A stretch of 43,553 nucleotides of DNA from Dimargaris cristalligena (Eukaryota; Kickxellomycota; Dimargaritomycetes; Dimargaritales; Dimargaritaceae): positions 1-43,553 of the forward strand of contig JANBQC010000179.1 of the NCBI GenBank assembly GCA_027576995.1, written 5' to 3'. The notes under the pieces were generated by a model. It ran no database searches. It was not told the origin of the DNA and was given only the letters and a program-made list of their open reading frames with translations. Position 1 is the stretch's first letter. Every line of letters starts with the position of its first letter. Of this stretch, positions 33,695 through 43,553 are shown in pieces. A program made the translations under genes and the position numbers.

Positions 33695-36171
33695 ATTCAA
33701 CAACAGTGGACAATGCGGAAGGCGAGATTTGAGAAAAACGAAATATCCCCACAAGCTAGCTATGGTTAATAGTGTTGAAAAGACTTAGCTTACTAAAAAT
33801 GGAGCCATAATGATAGGATATCGAAGGGGGGGGGGGGGGAATTGCGACCATTTTATATATTGAGTGCTTCCCCTATCTTGGCCGACTAATATACCTTGGG
33901 GGCTTTCTGTGTGACATTCCCTTTTCCCACTGAAGCTATCCGTCACCGTTGGGCTTATTCGACCACCTAAGTTTACAGGTGCCCTTTCCCCTCCAAAATA
34001 AAATGAAATAGGAAGACTGGGGGGAACATGAGGGCTGTAGTTGAAAGCGAGCCATGGATAACACTGAGGCGCCCATTATATGTAATTTGAATGGTACACC
34101 CAGAGGCCCATTTACAGCCACTTGTTCTCCAATGCACTAGAAATGGCCTGAAATAAAATTATATTGCCGTTCTCTATAGAGTTCCACCATGACCAGACTG
34201 GTCTTCGTGAACTACCAGCTCAACGCTCCCAGCCTCCCTTTTTTTTAGTTTTTGACCTCACACCTGCTATCTGAGAGCTAGGCCACTGCCAAGGGAGCCC
34301 CGCATGGGCGTGTGGTGATACTAAAACGTGTGCTACACCACACGCTTGGTCAATGATATTCCATAGTAGCCAATCTACACTAAGAACCGACAACAAGAAA
34401 TGTGGGACATCTGTAATATATTATATTGCAGTTTCGTAAAGGCATTGGCCAGATAGCGGGGGCTGCATATAAAACTCTGGGATATTTCAATGGTGACACT
34501 AACAGGATCGACAGGGGTTGCTTGAAACAATCGTTGACCAGTGTCCCCCACAACCTTTAGGGCACTACTTTTTACTATTATGCGATTGTTTAGTTTTGCA
34601 TCAATGGGACTCGGTCGAAAGGGTTTAATGGTATTCAGCTGACGTGGGCCCGGTCATTATCCCAACCACAAACACCTCTGCAACCAGGCGGATACCTAAT
34701 AAACTCCCAACGAAAGCGGTGGACCAGGCTCCTCATGTCCTATTGACTTACCCGTACGGAAAATACATTTACACTGTGAAATGGGAGGGACCTAAACCAT
34801 CTATCTGATGGGTTGTGTATGGGTGTTGAATGTATTGTAGCTGGCCCCTCGATTAGTGGAGTAGAGCCAGTGGAACAAACCAGCATAACAAGTGGATTTG
34901 CCCCTGTTGGTGGTTATCAAAAACCAACGACTCCCGCCACTCCCTAATTTTTGAAGGCTCCTTTCGCCAATTATTCCCATATCAATTACCCCTATTTACT
35001 GTATCCCAATTTCCGTCCACTTATTAGCACTTATCAATATAGAGAGTTAGTCATTGAATCCGAAAACGCCGGCAATATGTGTGATGTGTCAATCAATTGA
35101 ACTTCCCCCTATAAAATCCACTGAAGGGGTTTATTAACTGGGGTAGCTGTTTGGTCAATGTATATATGGGTGAAGTTCAGTTCGGTTGTATAGGGTTTTA
35201 ACTGTTATGCGTATGGGGAAATCGGTGGGATGTTTATTTTCAACCAGTAGTATTTGCCTCATCAAATGGATTTTTCGTTATACAGCCTGGCTAAACTACT
35301 CCCATATCATCATTCCGGCCCAGCTTATGTGTTGGTATCCCTCACACTCACACGATATTCCACCAGTAAAAACTGGCCTCAGCTGAGAGTTAATGGCATT
35401 TCCTTTGAGGAATTTACTATTATGTTATCCCTTATTCCGATTTCCATTGCTTTAGCTGCTTTGGTTCCCCGTTTCCTATTTCCATTACATGATTGCAATT
35501 CCCGTGACTCACGGTGTTCCGGTGCTGCCGAGTCGGCTTGCCCAAAGCACCATCTGGCTTTGGTATCGTATATATATAAGCGGCAAAGGCAGCTCCTGCA
35601 GATATTATCGACTGATTTTTTCGTCCTCCTCCTCTTCATTTACATTATCGTTTACATTGTTATACTTGATTAATTACAAATGTAATGGACACTCCCCTCT
35701 TAAAGTTACCCCTGTCGTATTTCATTTTTCTTCTAAGACCACTTAGTTTGACGCCCTCCTTTTTGTCTGTATACCCGACTTGGGCAGCCATGCGAGCCTG
35801 GCTATTAGAGCTTCGGTATGAGCCTTTCGTAACTATATTGATAAGGATATAATTGTGATTGAGGGATATTAGGTAAGTGTTTGTATGCGTTTATTTCCGA
35901 GTGATATTAAATATACGGAGGTAAATGTGGACATATCGATGTGGTACACGTGTATATAGAGAATATAAAATATAGATCTTGTATGGACAGAGAAAAAACA
36001 TCCGCAGGGGCCTCACAATACCAATGAGTGGGCCAAGTAATGGCAATGTAACAGCAAGTACTAAAGGGTATTAAAGCAATTCCACTATGGGAGAATGGGG
36101 GAAAATCGGGCATTAAAAGAGAAGGGAGGGGGGGGAGTTAACGGAGGCTCTCAGAACTACTATGGCTATAA
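33695..36171. other. 2.5-kb spacer with one MITE copy
   Basis: No gene is supported. It contains the MITE at 35167-35304 and a G13 run near 33827. Frames at 35186-35746 overlap the MITE or lack domains. Confidence 0.5.
35167..35304 (+). mobile_element. MITE-like element, copy 5 (intact, 138 bp)
   Basis: Starts TGGGTGAAGTTCAGTTCGG and ends GGCTAAACTACTCCCA. TA flanks both ends (35165-35166 and 35305-35306). Same subfamily as copies 2 and 7. Confidence 0.88.
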
Positions 36172-38341
36172 TTAATTCTTGGCGAGTTCCTGGTACATGG
36201 TGTCAATTTGAGCGGCGTAATGAGTAGCCGCTACATTACGCTTGAGCTTGAAGGTGGGGGACAGCAGGCCGTTTTCGGGGGAGAAGGCATCGGCTTCCAG
36301 GTAGACATTCTTGATGCATTCGAAACCCTTGGCATCGTGCTTTTTGGCGAAGGCGTTGAGCTCGCGGACGACCATCTGGCGGACATCGGCGTCGGTGTAT
36401 ATGGCATCCTTACTCCGGTCATCGCTGGCATCGAGACGGTGCTCCTTCATCAGATCAAGCAAAAAATCGTGGTCGGGGACTAAGACACCCACGGTACACG
36501 ATTCCAGGGAGTGGCCGTGGACGAATACCTGGGTGACCAGAGGGTGGGTTTGGTAGATATTCTCGACTCGTTCAGGGGCCACGTATTCACCCTGGGCCAA
36601 CTTGAAGATATTCTTGACGCGGTCAATGATAATCAGCCGGCCCTGGGCATCCCACCGACCCACATCACCGGTACGCACCCACCCATCACTGGTGATGGCT
36701 TCGTCCGTCTTTTTTTGGTCCTTATAATACTGTTTGAACACGCTGTGGCCCCGGGCACAGATCTCACCCCGGGGGAATGGTTTGTCCTTGGAGGTATAGT
36801 TCATTTCGGGCACATCGATGAGCTTGACCTCAGCACAGGGGTAGGGGTAGCCGACGTGTCCTGAACTAGTTTCGCCGTGGGCAGTGAGCGTCAGGCAGCC
36901 GGTGGTTTCGGTCTGACCGTAGCCTTCGTGCACATTGGCGTTAAAAGCCATGCGCAAAAAGTCCATCACTTCGGACGAAAGCGGGGCCGAGCCGGACACG
37001 ATGATCTTCACGTTACCGCCCAGGCTCTGTTGGAGCTTCTTGAAGACCAGTCGGTCCCATAGCCAGTGGTCGGTGGAACCATGGGCAAGGCCGCTCTGCT
37101 TGGACCGGACAGCTTGGCGGAACAAATAGGCGCTCAGGCCACCCTTGGCATTCACGGTAGACCATACTTTGTCGTAGACACGGTTAAACAGTCGAGGCAC
37201 ACTAGAGAAAATGGTGGGCTTCAGCTCGGCCAGATCTTCCATCAGCTTAAGGGTGTTGCCCTGGTAGTACCCCACGCGGGCGCCGTAGGCAATCATAAAT
37301 TGGAAGACGATGCGCTCAAAGATATGGGCCAGGGGGAGGTAGGAGAGATGGCAATCGTTCTTGGACAGGCGGTAAAAGTTTTTGGAGTCCACCAAGTAGT
37401 GGAAAGCGTTGGCCTCGGATAGGATATTGAGGTGGGTCAGGACGACACCCTTGGGTAAACCGGTGGTGCCGCTGGTGTAACAAATGGTGGCAACACTGTC
37501 CAAGGTGCTGGGCTCAGTGGGCTCAGCGGGGTGTTCGGCCCCGAGTTTCTCGACTTCGCTGCACAGATACAGTTTCACTAAAAGGATCGCGTATCAATAT
37601 GACACATCAAAGAAGAGAGGGGGGTGGGTCGTTAATAAAAGTAAACCGGGGTTCCTCAGAACTGGATATTTCAATATAGTGTCGGATAAGCTAACTATAA
37701 AGGGGGCCGTCGGGGAGTATAGCACCCCGCATATCCATCAATATCAAGAATCGAAGTTACCACTTACCGTTCTTCTCTTCGGCCAGCGTGATCAAGGCAT
37801 CGTCAATTGAGTCCATAACCAGGAGGTGGGTGATTTTGGGGACTTGGTCGCGCATATTAAGCAGGCCCAGGGCCTTATCCTTAGTCAGACAGACAATTTG
37901 AACGTTGGTCTGGTCAACAATGAATTCAACAGCCTCTTCCCCCAGGGTATCGTAGAGGGGAACGGTAACAAAGTTGTGCATATAGGCGGCCTGTTCGCCA
38001 ATGGTCCACTCAATCCGGTTGACAGAATAGAGGCCCAGGGAGTCCTGGGGCTTCAGACCCAGGTGGATAAGGCCCGCGCCAAAGTTCTTCACCCGGGTGT
38101 ACACCTGGTTGTAACTGAGCCACTCGTAGGCGCCGGCCTGGCCGTTGGTCATTTTCCGAATGCCCAGAAAAGGGTCATCGCCGCCTAGTTTAACACCGCG
38201 GACAAAGTTGTCGTAGAGGGAGTTGATACCCTCAGGGGCACCGATAAGGGGTTTGTTGCCCAGCTTGGCGTAGCGACGGGGTTTGCCCTCACCAGGGATT
38301 TCGGGGGAGCCCTTGACTTCGATGGAATGCATTTCAGACAT
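36172..38341 (-). CDS. FAA1/FAA4: Long-chain fatty-acid-CoA ligase
   Basis: Activates long-chain fatty acids to acyl-CoA with ATP for lipid synthesis, beta-oxidation and protein acylation. Two exons on the minus strand: 38341-37768 and 37577-36172 (190-base intron, GTAAGT...TTTTAG, phase closes), 659 residues. It starts MSEMHSIEVKGSPEIPGEGK. The AMP-binding P-loop is YTSGTTGLPKG (225-235); further motifs are YLPLAHIFER, GYGQTETTG, DGWVRTGDVGRW and the fatty-acyl signature DRVKNIFKLAQGEYVAPE. No N-terminal membrane segment is present and no peroxisomal SKL tail (it ends LAKN). That fits the cytosolic or membrane-peripheral Faa1/Faa4 type rather than the peroxisomal Faa2. The exact paralogue is not determined. 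Confidence 0.95.
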
Positions 38342-39521
38342 GGTTACCTCGACAAAGACAGTGGTATGGGGGAGGCGGGGTGGCAGGGAATGGGGGGTCG
38401 GAAACTAGGGTGAGCAGTTCTGGAGGGGGGGTAGTGCGGTGGTAGAAAGGTAAGGTGTGTTTGGTGAGTAATAGTTATGCCGTTATAAAGGAAAGGAGGG
38501 GTAGCGGTCAATGAGCGAGGGGTGGGCCGGCCGCCTGACCAGCGGTGGTAAACAGGGGACAAGGCAGAAGGAAACCTAAGAATAAAGTCCATGTAGGTAA
38601 GTAAGCCGCCGCTGGTGGGAAGAGGGGCTGCTGTTTTACAAGAGGTGCTACTTACCGAACTTCAGCAATGGGGCGCAGTGGAGTATTATGAGAAAACCCA
38701 AAGAGGGGGCGAATAGCAGCACGGAACGGTAATAATAATTGGGGATGGAATGTAGTAAAAAGTAGAGTTGATAAAGCAAAGAGGAGCCAAGGCCAAGCGA
38801 CTACGGTAGGGCGAATTATATATAGTACAAGAGAGGCCTTTTGAATAGGAAAGTAGTATAGGTAAGATTATATGCGGCACAACAACCCTTGGCCATATGC
38901 ATTCGCCTCCCACCTCCCACGCTTGGGCTTGCCCCAAAGGGGAGTGAATCAAATAAATAGTGCTCATCTTGACTATTACATATAGAAATGCACCCCACCA
39001 CTATAGAAACGCAGCTTCCTTAATAAAAACCATCCCCCTTGAGTTGTGGGGTGAAGTGCCCGTTGGCCAATTAATCCCAAAGGACGCTCTACTGGGTCAT
39101 TTCATCAGTGCCCGTCGCTGTGGTTCTGTCGTTGTACATGGCGGCACTGTGCACATCCCCCAGGGAAGCCAGGCCCAACCACCTAAATTATGGGGTGACC
39201 TCCCTCCCTGAATATCAGCTGTTCGTCACTCCGTCGAACACCGTAGTAAGTCGAGTGTTTGGCTATAGTCCCCCCTCCCATTTGTATGTGGTATTTTTAC
39301 GTGACCTTGGTCAAGTCAGAGTGGTTCGGTTGACTGTATCGGGTGACCTTTTCCTTAAAGCTCTCTCCTGTGCGTATTCGCCAATCAATCACATATAAAG
39401 AGACCCCCCCCTGCTGCCCTGTTTTTTCTGTTATTTCTCCTGCCGGATTACTCTGGCCTCGTCACGTAAACAACCACCATACACAGTCCCTTTCATCCCG
39501 ATACTCGCCCACCCTTTCATA

Positions 39522-39659
39522 TGGGTGCAATTCGGCCCAGCTGTATAAGGTTTTAAATGATAACTGTACGGGATAATGTATGGGAGATTTATTTTTAACC
39601 AGTCATATTTGCTTCATCCAACGGATTTTTCGTTATACAGCTCGGTTGAACCTCTCCCA
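39522..39659 (+). mobile_element. MITE-like element, copy 6 (intact, 138 bp)
   Basis: Starts TGGGTGCAATTCGGCCCAGC and ends GGTTGAACCTCTCCCA. The left flank is TA and the right flank AA, so the duplication is imperfect. It groups with copy 3. Confidence 0.87.
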
Positions 39660-41037
39660 AATGTGTATACACGTCACTCCAGCAACCTGTTTGCTATGCC
39701 TAAATGACTAACCCGCCAAATAGAGGGCCCAGCCAATGCAGCACTACCTATGCTTCCAATTTATGTTTTCCGCTCCCATGGTGATAATAGGCCAGCAGTA
39801 GCCCTGAGGCTAACCAACACACGCGGCCTGTGCTGAATCAGCGAATGATTTACCCAATAAATCGCACTCGCCATGGTGGCCCTCAATGGCCCAACAACCA
39901 ATAAGCAAGCCGTCTGTGACTAGTATTCTCCTCTTCGAAACATTATAAAATAGGTCTAATTACGCATTGGCTAATGTGGGAGTTGGATATATCCTGTGGT
40001 TAATAGTGGCTCCTATTAGCCATCGCTCATTGGTCCAATAGAGTCTGCGGGTAGTAAAGGTGCTTTGTATAGTGTATACCACCCCTTTAGGCGTGTGATG
40101 TGCGCCCCATTGGAATTGTCATCTATATCTGTCTCTGACTTGTTCACTCTGCATTACATTACATTTAATAAGCCGGATACTATGTTTCCAGGCATTTCAC
40201 ATCTAGACCAAACCCAAAACATGTGGGTATATATTATGGGCGACATGCGACAGTCATTCAGGAATTTGATTGAATTTCAAATGTAAAAATGCAATTTTAA
40301 CCAATAATAATTTAGCCCATCACACACACCATTCGTTATCGAGTTGGATTAAATCTCCCCAATTTTATTTATAGTTTATCTTTTCTGACATCCTTATCGA
40401 GCTGGCTTATACCAATCAAATAATCTCGCCTGTCTAATTAATTCAATGCTGAAAAACAATGAAATCACCTCCCCCTCCCCAGGTTGGCTTTTTTATGAGG
40501 GTATTCGTAAAAATAATTTATCTTCTCTGGATCAGCTAGCTGGCGCCCATCCCACCCCCAAAACATGCCGACAATCCTGGTCACGCGTATTCAACTGAAT
40601 ATTCCATAGAAATGCACACCCATTCGTCACACTCGGTGGGGGGAACAAGACCCCGGCTCAGTTAAATGGGATTGACACCCAGGCCCAATATATGCCGGAT
40701 ATAGTCCGCCTCAATTTGGCGGTGGTGTGGGAAACAAGAATAAATCAACACATTCCCGAAATAAACAACCCACAGCCCCTCTAACTAAAGGAACACTAAA
40801 CCACCAAATGTGGACTTCCTGTGTCGAATAACAGGGGCTTATTGTGCCTTATTTTCGAACAAGCGATCCCCTGTACCACCTATTCGTTTGAGGATCTACA
40901 CACCCAATATACTATTTATCCACTCCCTTCAAAATGAAAGCAGGGTTCTATGGTGGAAACTACATTTATTTGAGGATGCTGGTAAATACTGGAGGTCCGC
41001 TTAACTGTTTCTCTATGACTGTATCTCTAGTTTGATG

Positions 41038-41175
41038 TGGGTGAAGTTCAACTTGGCTGTATAAGGGTTTAACTGATATGTGTATGGGAAAATCCGCGGG
41101 ATGTTTATTTTCAACCAGTAGTATTTGCCTCATCAAATGGATTTTTCGTTATACAGCCTTGTTGAACTACTCCCA
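41038..41175 (+). mobile_element. MITE-like element, copy 7 (intact, 138 bp)
   Basis: Starts TGGGTGAAGTTCAACTTGG and ends GTTGAACTACTCCCA. TG flanks both ends (41036-41037 and 41176-41177). Confidence 0.88.
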
Positions 41176-41979
41176 TGTTCAGCATCTTTCCCAGAATATA
41201 TAAATTAGTCGAATAAAAGAGTCGCCCTACAGCAAACATGTGAACCTATTATTGGTTACTAGTGATTCAGTAGTAAGTAGTGAATGGTCAGTTTGTAGCC
41301 CCGCAGAGCACGCGGGATACGCTCGTTCAGGTCATTATGGAGTAGGTCTCATAATTCACTAATTCACTAATCCACCAATTTACATTTCATTCGAAATTTA
41401 CTACAACTCAGTTGTGAGGATTTCCCTTTTGATTTAGAATCCACAATCACATGTATTTATAGTGTATTCAGTAGGGTCCGCGAATCATGCGGTAAACAGG
41501 ATATAACTAACCAATGGCCACAAATGACAGGCGGCCCTATAAGAAATAAAGCGGCGATCCCAATTTCCTTGCCTTTCTAATTTCAATTGTACCTGGCGCC
41601 AACTTAGGCCCCCAACTCACAAATAAATCTTGGTTTTGACCCACGAAGCCCTGGGATAATATTCCTTTTTATATTCCACTATATCTAGTAAACCATCGAA
41701 CCAATAAATCTGGTTCAAAAGGTCCACGGGTATTGGCCTAATTCAAAAAAAAAAATGCTCAAAATTCTTTTTCCGACTAGTAAAAGGGTTATTTCTTTTG
41801 GTTCGGTGACTTAGAAAACCATGCAGTAGCGTGTGATAAAATTAATGACAGATTATCGGAGTAATACCGTAAAAATATCCATAAAATGTATTATAAAAAA
41901 AATAACATTGTATTTTAAGAATTTCAGTCCTACTGGGAGTTTACAGAAGGAAAACCGACCGGGGTACTTAATTGAATCG

Positions 41980-42267
41980 TTATAGGAAGCGACCTTCAGC
42001 TTTGGCGAAGCGTTGAATCCAGCTGGTCAATGATGTGTCGAGTCCGTCTCTCTTCATAGTTGGGGGGTTGATTTCCTTAATATTAACTTGGTAGATGTGG
42101 TCACATACAACTTTGGCTACTGATTCGACACCGAACTGTTCAACCAGCTGCTGAATGGCCTGGGGAAGGACACCGTTGGGTAGATGGTCCATATTATCGA
42201 CCTGGCTCGTCATGGGGGAGGCAGTGGTGGTGACGGCGAGAACAAGAAGCAGAGGGAATACCTTCAT
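41980..42267 (-). CDS. Small secreted protein (95 residues), unknown
   Basis: Not recognised. The ATG at 42267 sits in a strong context (GGCCACCATGAAGG). Residues 1-17 (MKVFPLLLVLAVTTTAS) are a clean signal peptide. The mature part is acidic to neutral and helical (VLPQAIQQLVEQFGVESVAK), with a single Cys, then a basic KRDGLD stretch and an aromatic end (SWIQRFAKAEGRFL). The opening DHLPNGVLPQAIQQL weakly recalls the LPxEL start of the F-box-like motif in the 31.6-33.7 kb gene; this may be chance. Single exon, isolated in gene-poor sequence. It could be a small effector-type or cell-wall-associated protein. Confidence 0.6.
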   Translation of the reverse strand: MKVFPLLLVLAVTTTASPMTSQVDNMDHLPNGVLPQAIQQLVEQFGVESVAKVVCDHIYQVNIKEINPPTMKRDGLDTSLTSWIQRFAKAEGRFL

Positions 42268-43553
42268 GGTGGCCGTTAAATTGAGAATTAAGTGATAGTG
42301 GAGATGATATGTTAAGAGAGGTGGTTAATATGAGGTGAATATATCCGATCAGGCGAACAATACTATTCGTTCGAAAAGGGCTTTAAGGGCTACAAAAAGT
42401 ACTAGTGAGAAGTGCGTTGGTCTGAAAAGTATAGTTTAGCTAAGTGAGAGCGGATCACTGTTTATATATACTTATGTGCCTGCTCATACGTCTAGTCAAT
42501 ATTGAGTAGTTCTCCTACATCGATATTGCTCTAACCAGTCAAAACCATAGTGCCTATTCCCGCCACCCCCATAAAATAGCTCGCAGTGGGTACGGTGACA
42601 CAGGCTAGACTATAGGAATCGCCAAGTGAAGTGTAGGCGACTGAAGCTGGATGTACGAAGTATGGTATAGAGAAGGGCGTTAGCATCTCCTATTGAAACG
42701 AAAGGTGGCTCCAAAATATTAAAAAGTGGCAGGTCTTTTGTCCATAAATGGGCTACATCCGATGGTACACGGGACTTCCAAGACCGTCTGTCATGGCTAT
42801 TTCAAACAAATCATACCCTCTTCTTTTCCACAGATGCTACTAAATATATACCATTCGAGCATCACTTGGAAACATCCAGTAACTTCGCGGGAGGAGAAGA
42901 GAGAGAGAGGGGGTGTGTGTGTGAGAGGGACGGGGGCTTTTTATCCGGCTATGGATATCTGACTATAACCACTGAGGTTTTTCAGGCAGTGTTCCGAAAG
43001 GTGGAACCAATTGCCCTTTGGCTAATGTGTTAGTCGCATGCGTACCACGCAGTGTGCAACCTGGTCCACATGCTAACTTATGTTTCCGTTGCTATTGTAT
43101 CCCATAGCGAGAAGTGGGCCTCTAGGGTTTGAATAAAGCAGCCATCTCTGCTATGCACGAATAACTACCCTCATTTTCAGCCCTAGATGCCATTGTCGCA
43201 TGGTGTTACGGTACTTCAGTGGGACAATTTGTCGACTATATGAAAATGTGACATCCGCCTATATATATATATATATATATGTTTTGATGTGCGCATATAT
43301 AACACTAAACTAGCCCTTTGAATCGGGGACTCTTTTTTTTTTCAACTCACTTTTTTACAAATACCGGCCCATTCCAGCAATTTCGGTCATGTTAACTACT
43401 CCACCAATCCTAAAAGTAATCTCCGGCCGGGCCAGCCATTTCCAAGGCAGTGGCTGTTTGGCCGAATGGGAAATGGTCAATAACTCTACCCCCTCCTCCC
43501 CTAGTTCCATGATTGCATAAATCTTACATTATGGTAGCACTTGTGGTAGAAAC
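42268..43553. other. Terminal spacer of the window
   Basis: Promoter side of the small secreted gene and beyond. No gene is supported. It has GA-rich sequence near 42890-42920 and (AT)10 at 43261-43280. No telomere repeat is seen. Confidence 0.5.
43261..43280. repeat. (AT)10 microsatellite
   Basis: Ten AT units in a row, in intergenic sequence. Confidence 0.9.

Larger units (their letters stand above)
38342..41979. other. 3.6-kb gene-poor spacer with two MITE copies
   Basis: No gene is supported. It contains MITEs at 39522 and 41038, the tandem AATTCACTA-like repeat near 41355, and two small CCGC...GCGG hairpins (about 41300 and 41480). Frames here are short and lack domains. Confidence 0.5.

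Noticed and set aside
35186..35746. Overlapping plus-strand frames
   Set aside because: They run through a MITE copy and AT-rich spacer; no domain.

Overview
The window looks like nuclear DNA of a filamentous, probably early-diverging (Zoopagomycota-like) fungus. The genes are eukaryotic, with GTAAGT-type introns of roughly 190-240 bases, GC-rich exons and AT-rich spacers. The gene set is fungal: a class I DAHP synthase, a fungal-type 3-hydroxyanthranilate dioxygenase, a Tgl3/4/5-type patatin, a tail-anchored Ubc6 and a GPI-anchored BIM1-like copper protein. The lineage is an inference from style and cannot be proved here. I support one tRNA gene and 13 protein genes; eight of them are spliced, and I rebuilt each splice by hand with phases that close.

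Left part (1-6.6 kb): tRNA-Gln(CUG), then DAHP synthase (minus strand) and BNA1 (plus strand) diverging from a 1.55-kb spacer, with dihydrofolate reductase convergent to BNA1. All three lie on routes through chorismate (entry to shikimate, tryptophan to NAD, folate). The shared spacer holds three TGASTCA (Gcn4/bZIP-type) sites. From 6.6 to 12.9 kb there is an inverted pair of small transposons, a C2H2 zinc-finger gene that begins with a signal-peptide-like segment, and a 2.5-kb tract with a single CpG that contains decayed repeats.

Middle (13-30 kb): a tiny four-exon gene for a basic protein (Alb1-like?), a patatin-family lipase relative that lacks the catalytic serine, a mitochondrial-type DEAD-box helicase, the BIM1-like copper protein, mitochondrial isoleucyl-tRNA synthetase, and Ubc6 with a 15-base microexon.

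Right (30-43.5 kb): a two-exon gene that joins a signal peptide to an F-box-like motif and a long helical region, a long-chain acyl-CoA synthetase, a 95-residue secreted protein, and wide gene-poor spacers.

Two themes stand out. First, a MITE-like family of about 138 bp is present in seven copies (two subfamilies), with inverted ends starting TGGG and 2-bp flanking duplications. Second, two predicted secreted proteins carry domains normally found in the nucleus or cytosol (C2H2 fingers, F-box), beside a third small secreted protein. That combination would fit effector-like proteins in a fungus that feeds on or lives with another organism; this is a hypothesis only.
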